Source of the DNA: Brucellaceae bacterium
Lineage (GTDB): Bacteria > Pseudomonadota > Alphaproteobacteria > Rhizobiales > Rhizobiaceae
NCBI GenBank assembly: GCA_020637775.1
Contig: JACKJV010000005.1
Location: 1 to 64,000 of the forward strand
DNA: 64,000 nt
Direction: 5' to 3'
How positions within the stretch are numbered: the first letter of the stretch is position 1; each line of letters opens with the position of its first letter. Of this stretch, positions 38,581 through 49,085 are shown in pieces. The position numbers and the translations under genes were made by a program. The notes below the pieces were generated by a model. That model worked only from the letters and a program-made list of their open reading frames with translations. It was not told the DNA's origin and made no database searches.

Positions 38581-39870
38581 ATGAACGAGAAAACCGCAAA
38601 ACTCGAAGTGGGCGGCGAAACGATCGAATTGCCGGTCCATTCAGGTACAATCGGTCCGGATGTCATCGACATTACCGCGCTCTATGCGAAGACCGGCAAT
38701 TTCACCTACGATCCGGGCTACACGTCGACGGGAAGCTGCGAATCCAAGATCACCTATATCGACGGTGACGAGGGCATCCTGCTGCATCGCGGCTATCCGA
38801 TCGAGCAACTCGCCGAGCATGGCGACTTCATGGAAACCTGCTACCTGCTTCTCTACGGCGAACTGCCGACCAAGGAGCAGAACGACGATTTCCACTACCG
38901 CATCACGCGCCACACCATGGTGCATGAGCAGATGAGCCGCTTCTTCACCGGTTTCCGCCGCGATGCCCATCCGATGGCCATCATGTGCGGTGTCATTGGC
39001 GCAATGTCGGCTTTCTACCACGACTCCACCGACATTTCCGATCCGCACCAGCGCATGGTCGCCTCCATGCGCATGATCGCGAAAATGCCGACGATCGCGG
39101 CCATGGCCTACAAGTACCACATCGGCCAGCCCTTCGTGTATCCGCGCAACGACCTGGATTACGCCTCCAACTTCCTGCACATGTGCTTTGCGGTGCCATG
39201 CGAGGAATACAAGGTCGATCCTGTTCTCGCGCGCGCCATGGACCGGATTTTCATCCTCCATGCCGACCATGAGCAGAACGCCTCCACCTCGACTGTCCGC
39301 CTCGCCGGCTCGTCGGGCGCCAATCCCTTCGCCTGCATCGCCGCCGGCATTGCCTGCCTGTGGGGTCCGGCACATGGCGGCGCCAATGAAGCCGCGCTCA
39401 ACATGCTTTCGGAAATCGGTTCCGTGGACCGCATTCCCGAGTTCATTGCGCGCGCGAAGGACAAGAACGATCCGTTCCGCCTCATGGGCTTCGGCCACCG
39501 CGTCTACAAGAACTACGATCCGCGCGCCAAGATCATGCAGAAGACCTGCCACGAGGTGCTTCAGACGCTCGGCATCACGGACGACCCGCTGCTCGACGTG
39601 GCGATGGAACTGGAGCGCATTGCGCTGACGGACGAATATTTCATCGAGAAGAAGCTGTATCCGAACATCGACTTCTATTCCGGCATCACGCTGAAGGCGC
39701 TCGGCTTCCCGACCAACATGTTCACCGTGCTGTTCGCCCTCGCCCGCACTGTCGGCTGGATTGCCCAGTGGAAGGAAATGATCGAGGATCCGCGCCAGAA
39801 GATCGGCCGTCCGCGCCAGCTCTACACGGGTGCGGCGCAGCGGGACTATATTCCGGTAGGCGACCGCTGA
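38581..39870 (+). CDS. gltA: Citrate synthase, type II
   Basis: 429 residues; condenses acetyl-CoA and oxaloacetate to citrate. The sequence is of the hexameric Gram-negative type. The catalytic block [14 protein letters not shown] is near residue 305, the earlier active-site His block reads [15 protein letters not shown] near residue 225, and the CoA-binding [10 protein letters not shown] is near 265. A strong ribosome site (AAGGAG) is six bases from the ATG. Followed by a bidirectional terminator shared with lpxB. Confidence 0.98.
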   Translation: MNEKTAKLEVGGETIELPVHSGTIGPDVIDITALYAKTGNFTYDPGYTSTGSCESKITYIDGDEGILLHRGYPIEQLAEHGDFMETCYLLLYGELPTKEQNDDFHYRITRHTMVHEQMSRFFTGFRRDAHPMAIMCGVIGAMSAFYHDSTDISDPHQRMVASMRMIAKMPTIAAMAYKYHIGQPFVYPRNDLDYASNFLHMCFAVPCEEYKVDPVLARAMDRIFILHADHEQNASTSTVRLAGSSGANPFACIAAGIACLWGPAHGGANEAALNMLSEIGSVDRIPEFIARAKDKNDPFRLMGFGHRVYKNYDPRAKIMQKTCHEVLQTLGITDDPLLDVAMELERIALTDEYFIEKKLYPNIDFYSGITLKALGFPTNMFTVLFALARTVGWIAQWKEMIEDPRQKIGRPRQLYTGAAQRDYIPVGDR

Positions 39871-39893
39871 GCTTTCGCTCTGCGACACCAAAC

Positions 39894-39921
39894 GAAAAAG
39901 CGCCTTCCGGGGCGCTTTTTT
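39894..39921. terminator. Bidirectional terminator between gltA and lpxB
   Basis: AGCGCC and GGCGCT (39899-39904, 39911-39916) form a stem with a six-base loop. It is flanked by an A-run upstream and a T-run downstream, so it can end both converging transcripts. Confidence 0.88.
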
Positions 39922-39946
39922 CATAGGCCGGACTGCCGGGAAAGCC

Positions 39947-41101
39947 TCACGCGCCCAACAGCGCGACCACCGCTTCGGCTGCCATGTCTCCGGCAGGCCG
40001 CTCCGTTGCCATGCGGTCGCGGATTGTCTCGAACCCGGCGATCTGCGCATTGCGCGAAGGCGTTTCGGCCATCAACGCCTTCAGGTGACGGGCCGTGTAA
40101 TTGGGCCGGAGCATGAAGTCGTATAGTTCCGGTACAACCGGGTATCCGGCGATGAGGTTTGGCAGGGATGCCGACCAGGCCGTGATCAGATGGCGCAGGA
40201 GACGGGCGATCATGTCCGTTCGGTAGCACGAAACGAGTGGGACACCGGCCAGCGCCAGTTCCAGCGTCACCGTTCCCGAGGCGGCCAGGGCGGCATCGGA
40301 GCGGGCAAACATCGCGCGGCGCGCGTCTTCGCCCGTCGCGATCTGCGGGCGGATTTCCCATGTTTCGGTCAGCTTCCGGACCAAGGGTTCAACATGGGGA
40401 ACCGTTGGCAGGAGCAGATCGGGTGCAGGTCCGAGTCTTGCCAGTTCGCGGATCGTGGCGCCGAAGAAGGGCAGCAGAGACGCCACCTCGGAGCGGCGCG
40501 AGCCCGGCAACAGGCATAGGACAGGGCTGCGCGGATCAATCCCGCGTTCCATTTGCGTCTGCCAGGCCGCTTCCAGCGCCGGCTCGCGGACCAGCTTGTG
40601 GCCGACATAGGTCGCTGCCGGCCCGCCCAGCCTTTCCAGTGCTTCAGGCTCGAAGGGCAGAAGGCAGAGGACATGGTCGACATAGGCTGTCATTGCCCTT
40701 GCCCGGCCCGGACGCCATGCCCAGACCGACGGGCAGACATAATCCACGATGGCAAGACCGGGACAGGCGGCACGCACCTTGCGCGCCACGCGATGGGTAA
40801 AATCGGGGCTGTCGACGATGAGCAGGAGGTCCGGCCGTTCGGCAGCGATATGCGCGGATGTCTGCCGGATACGCTTCAGGAGCATGGGCAGGCGGGCAAG
40901 CACGGCAGAAATGCCCATGAGGGCAATTTCGCCCGGATCGAACAGGCTCTTGAGGCCGCGCGCGGCAAGATGCTCTCCGCCGACGCCGGTCAGTTCGACC
41001 GGCCGGCCAGTTTTGCGCTGCAAGGCATCGACAAGGTCCGCGGCGAGCAGATCGCCCGATTCCTCGCCCGCGACGACGCCAAGCCTGATCGGCGGGCTCA
41101 C
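39947..41101 (-). CDS. lpxB: Lipid-A-disaccharide synthase
   Basis: 384 residues, glycosyltransferase family 19. Joins UDP-2,3-diacylglucosamine and lipid X into the tetraacyl disaccharide of lipid A at the inner membrane. Blocks GVVAGEESGDLLAADLVDAL at the N-terminus, DYVCPSVWAWRPGRA and LLPGSRRSEV are seen. It starts at a GTG that overlaps the lpxI stop by four bases (GTGA), indicating translational coupling. Last gene of the rpsB-lpxB block. Confidence 0.96.
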   Translation of the reverse strand: MSPPIRLGVVAGEESGDLLAADLVDALQRKTGRPVELTGVGGEHLAARGLKSLFDPGEIALMGISAVLARLPMLLKRIRQTSAHIAAERPDLLLIVDSPDFTHRVARKVRAACPGLAIVDYVCPSVWAWRPGRARAMTAYVDHVLCLLPFEPEALERLGGPAATYVGHKLVREPALEAAWQTQMERGIDPRSPVLCLLPGSRRSEVASLLPFFGATIRELARLGPAPDLLLPTVPHVEPLVRKLTETWEIRPQIATGEDARRAMFARSDAALAASGTVTLELALAGVPLVSCYRTDMIARLLRHLITAWSASLPNLIAGYPVVPELYDFMLRPNYTARHLKALMAETPSRNAQIAGFETIRDRMATERPAGDMAAEAVVALLGA

Positions 41102-41979
41102 AGCATGTCCTCCCGCAAGCCGATGACGAACAACCCGAGCCTGTCCGCTTGCGCGCGGATGCTATCGGCTTCGAGCAGGATCGACCGGCCGGCCTCGACC
41201 GCGATGCCGGACAGGCCGGCGGCATGGGCACTGATCACCGTTTGCGGCCCGATGGTGGGCAGGTCGGCGCGCTCATCCTGCCCCGGCTTGGCGCATTTGA
41301 CCAGGACGCCGCGCCGGGTGGACGTGAGGCGCCCGTGATGGCGCATGTCGCGGGTGCGCGCCAACAGCCCTTCCGTGCCCTCGATCCCTTCGAGCGCAAT
41401 GGCCCGGCGGCCGAAGGCGACAGCCGCCTGGCCGATGTCGAGCGCACCGATGGCGCGTGCCGCCTCGTATCCGGCCCTGATGGCGGGCCAGTCGTCGCGC
41501 GTTGGCGAAAGCGCACCGATCACCCCTTCGGGCGCCAGGAGCCGGGGCATGATTTCATGGGCGCCGAGAACAACGATCCCTTCCTGTTCCATGAAGGCGG
41601 CGACGACACGCAGCAGCGCATCATCGCCCGCGCCAAGCGCACGGATGCCGCGCGGAAGCATGCGAACGATGCCGAATGTCAGGCGGAACCGGTGCCACCT
41701 CGGCCGGCGGGAAACGCCGCCCGCAAAAACCACGTGGCGAACTCCATGCGCCTTGAGAAGGCCGGGAAGCTTGCCAAGCGCCTCGATATCCAGAGTGGCA
41801 CGGGCGCGGGCCGGAATGGAGCGGTCCGCCTCGCCCCTGATGGCGATGATGACAGGGCTCTGGCCTTCACGTTCGAGTTCATCGGCCAAGGCCTCCGGCA
41901 AGGCGCCGCTTCCGGCGACGATGGCAACCGGATGTCCGGCCACTGGCGCTTGCCGGTCAGGCCTCGTCATCGCCGTCAT
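41098..41979 (-). CDS. lpxI: UDP-2,3-diacylglucosamine pyrophosphatase LpxI
   Basis: About 293 residues of the DUF1009/LpxI family, which cuts UDP-2,3-diacylglucosamine to lipid X and UMP, replacing LpxH in alphaproteobacteria. Blocks GHPVAIVAGSGALPEALADEL and ALEGIEGTEGLLAR are typical, and the C-terminus GISGIAVEAGRSIL-like text is conserved (residues about 250-270). Overlaps both lpxA (start inside its 3' end) and lpxB. ATG at 41979 or 41970 both fit; neither has a strong ribosome site. Confidence 0.94.
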   Translation of the reverse strand: MTAMTRPDRQAPVAGHPVAIVAGSGALPEALADELEREGQSPVIIAIRGEADRSIPARARATLDIEALGKLPGLLKAHGVRHVVFAGGVSRRPRWHRFRLTFGIVRMLPRGIRALGAGDDALLRVVAAFMEQEGIVVLGAHEIMPRLLAPEGVIGALSPTRDDWPAIRAGYEAARAIGALDIGQAAVAFGRRAIALEGIEGTEGLLARTRDMRHHGRLTSTRRGVLVKCAKPGQDERADLPTIGPQTVISAHAAGLSGIAVEAGRSILLEADSIRAQADRLGLFVIGLREDML

Positions 41980-42790
41980 CCGGACGGTTGCGCCCGGCAA
42001 CCGGCGGCATGACGAATTTGCGGCGGGCATCGCTCGTCATGAACGCGATGATATCCATGACAGGATCGCAATTGCCAAAAGCCTCGCGAGCACGCTCGAT
42101 TCTGTCCGGTAGCGGCCCGGCGGTTTCGAAAATGAGCTTGTAGGCCGCGCGAACCGCATGGATGTCCTGGCGCGCCATGCCAGCGCGGCGCATGCCGACA
42201 AGATTGAGCCCGCGCAGGCGGGCGCGATTGCCTGTCACCATGCCGTAGGGGATCAGATCGCGCTCGACGCCGGTCATGCCGCCGACAAAGGCGTGATGGC
42301 CGATCCGGACGAACTGGTGCACGGCCGCGAGCCCGCCGAGAATGGCGGCATCGCCGACCACGCAATGTCCCCCAAGCACCGCGCCCTGGGTGAGCGTGAC
42401 CCGGTTGCCGATGTCGCAATCATGGGCGACATGCGAAAAGGCGAGGAAATGGCAGTCATCACCGATCGTGGTGCGGCCACGGGCCGTATCCGTGCCCGTA
42501 TGCATGGTCACGCCTTCGCGGATCGAGGCGTTCTTCCCGATTTCCAGCGTGGTCGGGCCGCCCTTGTGGGCATGATTCTGCGGCTCGCATCCCAGCACGG
42601 CACCGGGAAAGACCCTGCCGCCCTGCCCCAGTGACGTCTGCCCGAGGATGGTGACGCTGCCAATGAGTTCAACGCCATCGCCCAGCGTCACATCCGGCCC
42701 GACATGACAGAAGGGCCCGATGCTAACCCCGGCACCAAGACGCGCGCCTTTCTCGACGACCGCGGAGGGATGGATTGACGTTTCACCCAC
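41957..42790 (-). CDS. lpxA: UDP-N-acetylglucosamine acyltransferase
   Basis: 277 residues; first step of lipid A synthesis, adding a 3-hydroxyacyl chain from ACP to UDP-GlcNAc. A left-handed beta-helix of hexapeptide repeats fills residues 1-190, with the active-site region VAHDCDIGNRV and a helical C-terminus. It begins at a GTG. The gene is placed after fabZ and overlaps lpxI, matching the usual order. Confidence 0.96.
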   Translation of the reverse strand: MGETSIHPSAVVEKGARLGAGVSIGPFCHVGPDVTLGDGVELIGSVTILGQTSLGQGGRVFPGAVLGCEPQNHAHKGGPTTLEIGKNASIREGVTMHTGTDTARGRTTIGDDCHFLAFSHVAHDCDIGNRVTLTQGAVLGGHCVVGDAAILGGLAAVHQFVRIGHHAFVGGMTGVERDLIPYGMVTGNRARLRGLNLVGMRRAGMARQDIHAVRAAYKLIFETAGPLPDRIERAREAFGNCDPVMDIIAFMTSDARRKFVMPPVAGRNRPDDGDDEA

Positions 42791-42799
42791 GACAGGAAC

Positions 42800-43273
42800 T
42801 CAAGCCCGTTCCGGCACGGTCATCATGGCAGATATGACGGCTTCAGCCACCTTGGCGCCATCGACCTTGGCCTCGCATGCGAATTTCCAGATCGAACCGC
42901 GCTGCTTCTGCTTGAGAACGTGAATTTCCAGGCGGTCACCGGGAACGACCGGTTTGCGGAACTTGGCATTGTCGATCGTCAGGAAGTAGACGACGCTCGG
43001 TGCATCGCCATCCTCACCGGTGGCCGAGTTGATGCAGATCGCGCCGGCGGTCTGCGCCATGGCCTCGATGATCAGCACGCCGGGCATGACGGGCGCGGCC
43101 GGGAAATGGCCCTGGAAGTGCGGCTCGTTGGCGGTCACGTTCTTGATGCCGATAGCGGAACGGTCGCCATCGACCTCGATGACGCGGTCGATGAGCAGGA
43201 ACGGGTAGCGGTGCGGCAGCAATTCCATCACGCGCATGATGTCCAGCGTCTCAAGCGTCGTCTTTTCAGTCAT
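42800..43273 (-). CDS. fabZ: 3-hydroxyacyl-ACP dehydratase FabZ
   Basis: 157 residues, hot-dog fold. Dehydrates 3-hydroxyacyl-ACP in fatty acid elongation and so balances the hydroxyacyl supply used by LpxA and LpxD. Catalytic residues lie in [20 protein letters not shown] (His56 and Glu70 with this start). The ATG at 43273 is preferred over that at 43282 because AAGAAGG is nine bases before it but directly abuts the earlier one. Overlaps the end of lpxD by eight bases. Confidence 0.96.
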   Translation of the reverse strand: MTEKTTLETLDIMRVMELLPHRYPFLLIDRVIEVDGDRSAIGIKNVTANEPHFQGHFPAAPVMPGVLIIEAMAQTAGAICINSATGEDGDAPSVVYFLTIDNAKFRKPVVPGDRLEIHVLKQKQRGSIWKFACEAKVDGAKVAEAVISAMMTVPERA

Positions 43274-44327
43274 TGTCGCCATCCTTCTTGCGCGTTCCCT
43301 CCGACAGCGCCCTCAAGGCGGCGGTCTGCCGGAAGAATTTCCTGACCGGCATGGCCGGTGCCCCGACCCATTTCTCGCCAGCGGGCAAATCATGCATCAG
43401 GCCGGAGGCCGCGCCCAGTTGCGCGCCGTCACCAACCGTCAGGTGGTCTGCAATCCCGGCATTGCCGCCGAGCATGACAAAGTTGCCAATGGTGACGGAA
43501 CCGGAGATGCCGCATTGCGCAGCAATGGCGCAGTGCCGGCCGATCGTCACGTTGTGCCCCACCTGGACGAGATTGTCGATCTTCGTGCCCTCGCCGATGA
43601 CCGTGTCGCCCAGTGCGCCGCGGTCAATGGTCGTATTGGCGCCGATCTCCACGTCATCCTGCAGCACGACGCGGCCAAGCTGCGGAACCTTTTCCAGACC
43701 GGCGGCACCGGGCACATAGCCGAAGCCATCCTGGCCGATGCGTGCGCCCGGATGAATGACAACCCGGTTGCCGGCCAGCGTGGCGATCAGCGAAACATGC
43801 GCGGCGATGTGGCAATCGCGCCCGATGCGGCAGCCGGGGCCAACCACGGCACCGGGACCGATGACCGATCCGGACCCGATTTGCGCACCCGCTCCGACGA
43901 CAGCGCCAGCCTCCACGACGACGCCCGGCTCAAGCACAGCCTGGGCGTGGACGAATGCCTTTTCTGAAATGCCGTTCTCACCCGTTACGGGCGCCGGACG
44001 CATGGCGGCGGGATAGAGGGCGCGCGCGCATTTTGCAAATGCCGCCTGCGGGCGCTTCACGACAAGAGCAACGACGCCGGCGGGCACGTGGGCAAGCAGG
44101 TCCGCTGTCACGAGGACGGCGGTGGCCGAAATCCCGTCCAGAAGCTGGCGATTACGCTTGCCTTCCACAAAGGCTAGGTGACCGGCGGTGCTGCGGCCGG
44201 CTGGCGAAAGCGCGCCAATCAGCGCCGATTCGTCGCCTTCATTGGCATGAACTTCCGCACCGCAGAGCGAAGCAATGTCCGCGACGGTCAGCCTGCGGGC
44301 CATATGGAAAAAGGCCAGATCTGTCAT
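43266..44327 (-). CDS. lpxD: UDP-3-O-acylglucosamine N-acyltransferase
   Basis: 353 residues; third step of lipid A synthesis. An N-terminal uridine-binding domain (to about residue 105) precedes a left-handed beta-helix of hexapeptide repeats and a C-terminal helix. Landmarks are [11 protein letters not shown] and [15 protein letters not shown]. Between bamA (51 bases) and fabZ (overlap) in the standard envelope order. Confidence 0.96.
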   Translation of the reverse strand: MTDLAFFHMARRLTVADIASLCGAEVHANEGDESALIGALSPAGRSTAGHLAFVEGKRNRQLLDGISATAVLVTADLLAHVPAGVVALVVKRPQAAFAKCARALYPAAMRPAPVTGENGISEKAFVHAQAVLEPGVVVEAGAVVGAGAQIGSGSVIGPGAVVGPGCRIGRDCHIAAHVSLIATLAGNRVVIHPGARIGQDGFGYVPGAAGLEKVPQLGRVVLQDDVEIGANTTIDRGALGDTVIGEGTKIDNLVQVGHNVTIGRHCAIAAQCGISGSVTIGNFVMLGGNAGIADHLTVGDGAQLGAASGLMHDLPAGEKWVGAPAMPVRKFFRQTAALRALSEGTRKKDGDND

Positions 44328-44378
44328 GCCAATGGCACCCGCGCCGGATTCAGGCAGGAACCGACAGGCCGGGCCGCG

Positions 44379-46808
44379 TCAGAAGCGGCCCGAAATGCCG
44401 AAGTTGAAATTCTCGATCTCGTCGGTGGCTTCCTTTTTCAAGGGCACCGCGTAATCGACGCGCAGCGGCCCGAAAGGCGACTGCCAGATGAGCGAGGCAC
44501 CGGCAGACGCACGCCATTCCATGCTGGAGCCGTTCACGCCCGTGAAGTTGGACGGGACACCATAGAGCGTTGCCGCGTCTGCGAAGACGGCACCGCGAAT
44601 GCCAAGCGATTCCGGCAGGATCGGCATCGGGAACTGGAGTTCCGCGGAGCCGTGGAAATAGGTGGTGCCGCCGATATGGTCGATCAGGCCACCACCGATG
44701 CCCTGATAGGGCCCGAAGCCATTATAGGCGAAACCACGGATCATGCGGTCGGAGTTCTTGAACAGATCGAACTGGCGCAATGGTTCGTTGCTGATCTGAA
44801 CGGTATGGCCACCGCCGGCGGTCAACAGGCCGACGAGGTCCAGCTCCTCGTTCAACTGCTTGTAATACTGGCCCCGGCCGGTGAACTGCAGGTAATGGGC
44901 GTCGCCACCGAGACCGGCATATTCCGCAGTGAACTTGGCATAGATGCCGTTGCGCGGGTTCTTCATGTCGTCGATGGTGTTGTAGAGCAGCGCGGCACTG
45001 ACGGACGACTTGACCCAGGGGCTGTTGTCGATGGCATCAAGCGTGGCCGACGGAAGCGGGCAGTTCAATGCAGCCGTGTCACAATCCGTTGGCATGTTGT
45101 TGTACTGGTTGAAACCGGCCAGCGGATCTCCGGCAGGAAGGCTGGCGGTCCTTGCCCGCTTGTCGAGCGAGTACTTCTCGCTTGACAGATTATAGGCGAG
45201 CTGCGTGGTCAGCGCGTTGGTAATTGGCAGACCGAAACGCACCGTGCCCTTGTTCACCTCGGTATCGTAATAGGTGCCGTCCGTGGTCTCCCGGGCAAAA
45301 TCGAAACCGGCAGCGATACGGCGGCCAAGGAAATAGGGCTCCGTGAAGGAGACCGAATAATCGCGTGAATCCTGCCCGCCACCAGCGGAGAAACGGATGA
45401 ACTGGCCGCGTCCAAGGAAGTTGCGCTCGGCAATGGACAATTCGACCTTCGGACCGGGATTTTCACCGCCGGTAACATAGCCGCCACCGACGGAGAATTC
45501 GCCCGTGGACTTCTCCTTGACGTCGACGATGATGACGACCTGGTCGCCTTCCGAACCCTGCTGGGTCGAGATGTTGACCGTCTCAAAGAAATCCAGATCC
45601 TCCAGGCGGCGCTTGGCGCGCTGCAGCAGAACCTGGTTGAAGGCATCGCCTTCCGCAATATCGAATTCGCGGCGGATCACATAGTCGCGGGTGCGGTCAT
45701 TGCCACGGATCTCGATACGCTCGACATAGGTCCGCGGCCCCTGGTCGATGGTATAGACGACCGAAATGGTGCGGTTGGTGAAGTCGCGGTCGCCACGCGG
45801 CGTGACCTGCGCGAAGGCATAGCCCTCGCCGGCCACGCTTTCGGTCAGGCCGACAATGCTGTCCTCGACATCCTTGGCGCTGTAGACATCACCCTGATCC
45901 GTTTCGACGGCACGCTTGAGCTGCTCGGCATTGACGCCGGGGATCGTGCTCTCGACCTCGACATCGCCAAACGTATAGCGCTCGCCCTCGTCAATGGTGA
46001 AGGTGATCGTGTACTCGTTTTCCGTTTCGTCCAGCGTCGCATCGGCCGAAACCACGCGGAAATCGGCATAGCCGCGATTGTAGTAGAACCGGCGCAGCGC
46101 TTCCTCGTCGGCGCGCAACTTGTTCTCGTCATAGACGTCATCGCGCATGAGGAAGGACAGGAATGTCGAACGCTTGATGGAAATCACATCGCGCAGACGG
46201 CGGTCCGAATAGGCATTGTTGCCGACGAAATCGATATTGGCGATCTTCGTGCGGCCGCCTTCCTGGATGTTGAAGACGACGTTCACGCGGTTCTGGCCGA
46301 CATCAATCACCTCGGTGGTGACGATCGCGTCGGAGCGGCCAATGCGGTTGTAGGCTTCGCGCACGGTGTCGGCGTCGATCTCCAGCGCCGACGGCGAGAA
46401 GCCGCTGCGCGGCTGGGTCTGCACACGGGCAGCGAGCTGCTCGTCCTTGATCTTCTTGTTGCCCTGGAAAAGCACCTGGTTGACCACCTGGTATTCCGCC
46501 ACCTCGACAACAAGGGTGGAACCCACCTGATTGATGCGAACGTCGGAAAACAGGCCGGTGGAGAAGAGCCGCTTCACCGCCGCGTCGATATCGGCGGCAT
46601 TGAAACTGCGGCCGGGCTTGATGTCGATATAGGAGCGAATCGTGTCGTCATCGACGCGGGTGTTTCCACGCACATCGACCGAACGAACAACCGCGGCATG
46701 AACCTCGGCAACCGTGGCAAGCTGCAGCGCGACAGAACCGGTCGCTGCGAGACCAGCGGACAGCGCAACCGCGGAAACGGCGCTCATGAATTTGGATGAT
46801 GCCTTCAT
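44379..46808 (-). CDS. bamA: Outer-membrane assembly factor BamA
   Basis: 809 residues. A long signal peptide ends near VAEVHA (about residue 39). Five POTRA domains cover about residues 45-440, followed by a 16-strand barrel ending in a phenylalanine (ENFNFGISGRF), as needed for insertion. BamA folds beta-barrel proteins into the outer membrane. The ATG at 46808 is preferred; a TTG nine bases upstream is the alternative. The barrel carries the FGPLRVDYAVPL block near its end. Downstream of rseP and upstream of lpxD. Confidence 0.96.
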   Translation of the reverse strand: MKASSKFMSAVSAVALSAGLAATGSVALQLATVAEVHAAVVRSVDVRGNTRVDDDTIRSYIDIKPGRSFNAADIDAAVKRLFSTGLFSDVRINQVGSTLVVEVAEYQVVNQVLFQGNKKIKDEQLAARVQTQPRSGFSPSALEIDADTVREAYNRIGRSDAIVTTEVIDVGQNRVNVVFNIQEGGRTKIANIDFVGNNAYSDRRLRDVISIKRSTFLSFLMRDDVYDENKLRADEEALRRFYYNRGYADFRVVSADATLDETENEYTITFTIDEGERYTFGDVEVESTIPGVNAEQLKRAVETDQGDVYSAKDVEDSIVGLTESVAGEGYAFAQVTPRGDRDFTNRTISVVYTIDQGPRTYVERIEIRGNDRTRDYVIRREFDIAEGDAFNQVLLQRAKRRLEDLDFFETVNISTQQGSEGDQVVIIVDVKEKSTGEFSVGGGYVTGGENPGPKVELSIAERNFLGRGQFIRFSAGGGQDSRDYSVSFTEPYFLGRRIAAGFDFARETTDGTYYDTEVNKGTVRFGLPITNALTTQLAYNLSSEKYSLDKRARTASLPAGDPLAGFNQYNNMPTDCDTAALNCPLPSATLDAIDNSPWVKSSVSAALLYNTIDDMKNPRNGIYAKFTAEYAGLGGDAHYLQFTGRGQYYKQLNEELDLVGLLTAGGGHTVQISNEPLRQFDLFKNSDRMIRGFAYNGFGPYQGIGGGLIDHIGGTTYFHGSAELQFPMPILPESLGIRGAVFADAATLYGVPSNFTGVNGSSMEWRASAGASLIWQSPFGPLRVDYAVPLKKEATDEIENFNFGISGRF

Positions 46809-47021
46809 CAGGTTCAATTACCTTGTTTCTCGTAGTCCCCGGGCGAGAATACCGGGCAATTACCGGTGCTTGATCCACACCGTAATACCCGGATTTTCCA
46901 CACAAGCAAGGCTGGCGGTTAATTTCCGTTTACTAAGTCCGCCACCGTGGCTTTAACGCCACGTTCGGCTGCAACCATGGTAAACGCGCCATTAATCGCC
47001 CCCCGACCGGAAACTCCCCTC

Positions 47022-48170
47022 TTACATCCTGCACGCGACGAGGTCGTTCCAGAAAACGAACCCCATGAACAAAAGCACGACCAGAAAACCGGCCTTGTAG
47101 ACAGACTCCAAGGCAGCTTCCGAGACCGGCCGCCCCTTGACCGCCTCGATTGCGTAGAACATCAGGTGCCCGCCATCAAGGGGCGGAATGGGCAACAGGT
47201 TCAGAATCCCGATCCCGACCGACAACATCGCGACAAGTTGAACAACCCAGACAAAGCCCTTGGCGGCCGCCTTGCCGGCCATGTCGGCGATCTTGACCGG
47301 CCCGCCAAGCTGGCAGCGGTCTTCACGGCCCATGACAAGACGTTTCATGAATTGACCGGTTGCGGCGATCATGTAGCCCGTTTCGCTGACCGCGAGGCCG
47401 AGCGATTCGACCGGACCGAGCTCGATGCGCCGGGCCGAATCCTGCGAAATGTCGGCCCTGATCCCGATCTGGTAGCGGGTCACCTTGCTGCCCAGCGGAT
47501 CGGTCGTCTCCACGCGCTGCGGGGTCACCGTCAACGGCACGTCCTGGCCGTTGCGCTGCACGACAAAGCGAATCGGATCGCCGCCCTGTGTTGCCACGAA
47601 ACGCTGCACATCGGCGAATTCGGATATCGGCACGCCATTCATTGAGACGAACTTGTCGCCGGGCTGGAAGCCGGCCTCCATGGCCGCGCCGCCGGGCATC
47701 ACCTCGCCGACCAGCGGATCCATTTCATAGCGCCCGTTTGTGGCGAACATGACCGCGAAAACAATGATCGTGAGGATGAAATTGAAGACAGGCCCGGCCA
47801 ATACGGTCAGAAACCGCTTCCAGACGGGCTGGACATGAAACGCCCGGCTGCGATCGAAGGCGGACAGGGTTGCCAATTGCTCCGCGTCCGAGGTGCTGCT
47901 GGTCACCGTCATGTCACCCAGGAATTTCACATAGCCCCCCAACGGAATGAGGGAGAGCTTCCAGCGCGTTCCATGGCGATCGTCGAAGCCGACGATTTCC
48001 GGCCCGAAACCGATGGAGAAGGACTGGGCGGCTATGCCGCACCAGCGCCCGACAAGATAATGGCCCATCTCGTGAACGAACACGACGATGATGAGCACGA
48101 AAAGGAAGGGCAGGATCACGCCGAGCAGAATGCCATCCGTCCCGGCAAGTGAAGTCAGAAAGTCCGGCAC
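47022..48170 (-). CDS. rseP: RseP site-2 zinc metalloprotease
   Basis: 382 residues; intramembrane protease that completes regulated cleavage of anti-sigma factors. The zinc site HEMGH is at residues 33-37 in the first helix, a single PDZ domain lies at about residues 130-215, and the second active-site block is NLLPIPPLDGGHL near residue 320. The start is a GTG with GAGG eight bases upstream. Between cdsA and bamA, 213 bases before bamA. Confidence 0.96.
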   Translation of the reverse strand: MPDFLTSLAGTDGILLGVILPFLFVLIIVVFVHEMGHYLVGRWCGIAAQSFSIGFGPEIVGFDDRHGTRWKLSLIPLGGYVKFLGDMTVTSSTSDAEQLATLSAFDRSRAFHVQPVWKRFLTVLAGPVFNFILTIIVFAVMFATNGRYEMDPLVGEVMPGGAAMEAGFQPGDKFVSMNGVPISEFADVQRFVATQGGDPIRFVVQRNGQDVPLTVTPQRVETTDPLGSKVTRYQIGIRADISQDSARRIELGPVESLGLAVSETGYMIAATGQFMKRLVMGREDRCQLGGPVKIADMAGKAAAKGFVWVVQLVAMLSVGIGILNLLPIPPLDGGHLMFYAIEAVKGRPVSEAALESVYKAGFLVVLLFMGFVFWNDLVACRM

Positions 48171-48245
48171 GTTGTATTCCTCAAGCTGGACAGTTTCGGA
48201 TCATGCAGGCTCGACCGAAAGCGAGGCGACAGGATGGCGACGGTG

Positions 48246-49085
48246 CTATCGCCAGCCAAAGGCGGGGAAAAGCGCTGCCGCCGGAGAATCCGCGCCACCG
48301 GACACGGCACCAAACAGGTAGAGAAGGATAGCCGCGATCACAAGGGCGTCAACGCGGTCCATCACGCCGCCATGCCCCGGGATGAGGTGCGAACTGTCCT
48401 TGACGCCGGCCTTTCGCTTGACTGCCGATTCGAACAGATCGCCGGCCTGGGAGACGACCGACATGGCAAAGGCCAGCAGCGGGAAGAGCCAGGTGGCGCT
48501 GCCGGTTGCGGCACCGGATGCGGCGGCGATCACGCCAATGCCCGCGGCAACACCGCCGGCAAGTCCGCCAATCGCACCGGAGACCGTCTTTCCCGGCGAT
48601 ATGGACGGCGCCAGTTTCGGCCCGCCCAGCGCACGCCCGCAGAAATAGGCGGCGATGTCCGTGCCCCATACGACGGCGAACAGGAAGACCATCGCGGTGA
48701 GGCCGGCCGCATCATCACCGCGCAGCTTTGCCAGGACAAGGGCCGGGATCGCCGCATAGACGAAGCCGAGGGCCGCCAGACCGCCCTGCCCGCGCAGAAT
48801 ACCCAGCGCGAGAAGCAGCACGCCCGCCACACCGATGAAGAGACCCGACCAAGCCGCCGGCACATCCGCCATGACGGCAGCGGCAACACCGGCCATGGCG
48901 GCCCAGGCGACCAGGCGCACGGACGGCAAAATCCGGCTGCGATGCATGGCCAGCCATTCGTGCATCACCGCCAGGCCGATGACCGCCGCGACGAGGCGAA
49001 ACCACACGCCGCCCAGCCAGGTCAGCGTCAGGACAACGGCGGCCAGGACAAGGGCGGAGAGGATTCGCTGGCGCAGATTGCTCAC
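48246..49085 (-). CDS. cdsA: Phosphatidate cytidylyltransferase
   Basis: 279 residues with about eight membrane helices; makes CDP-diacylglycerol for all phospholipids. The C-terminal signature reads [20 protein letters not shown] followed by GVMDRVDAL, preceded by [16 protein letters not shown]. Its start overlaps the uppS stop by four bases. Confidence 0.96.
   Translation of the reverse strand: MSNLRQRILSALVLAAVVLTLTWLGGVWFRLVAAVIGLAVMHEWLAMHRSRILPSVRLVAWAAMAGVAAAVMADVPAAWSGLFIGVAGVLLLALGILRGQGGLAALGFVYAAIPALVLAKLRGDDAAGLTAMVFLFAVVWGTDIAAYFCGRALGGPKLAPSISPGKTVSGAIGGLAGGVAAGIGVIAAASGAATGSATWLFPLLAFAMSVVSQAGDLFESAVKRKAGVKDSSHLIPGHGGVMDRVDALVIAAILLYLFGAVSGGADSPAAALFPAFGWR

Noticed and set aside
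44178..45185. Plus-strand frame opposite bamA
   Set aside because: Antisense shadow of a highly conserved gene without ribosome site or recognisable product.
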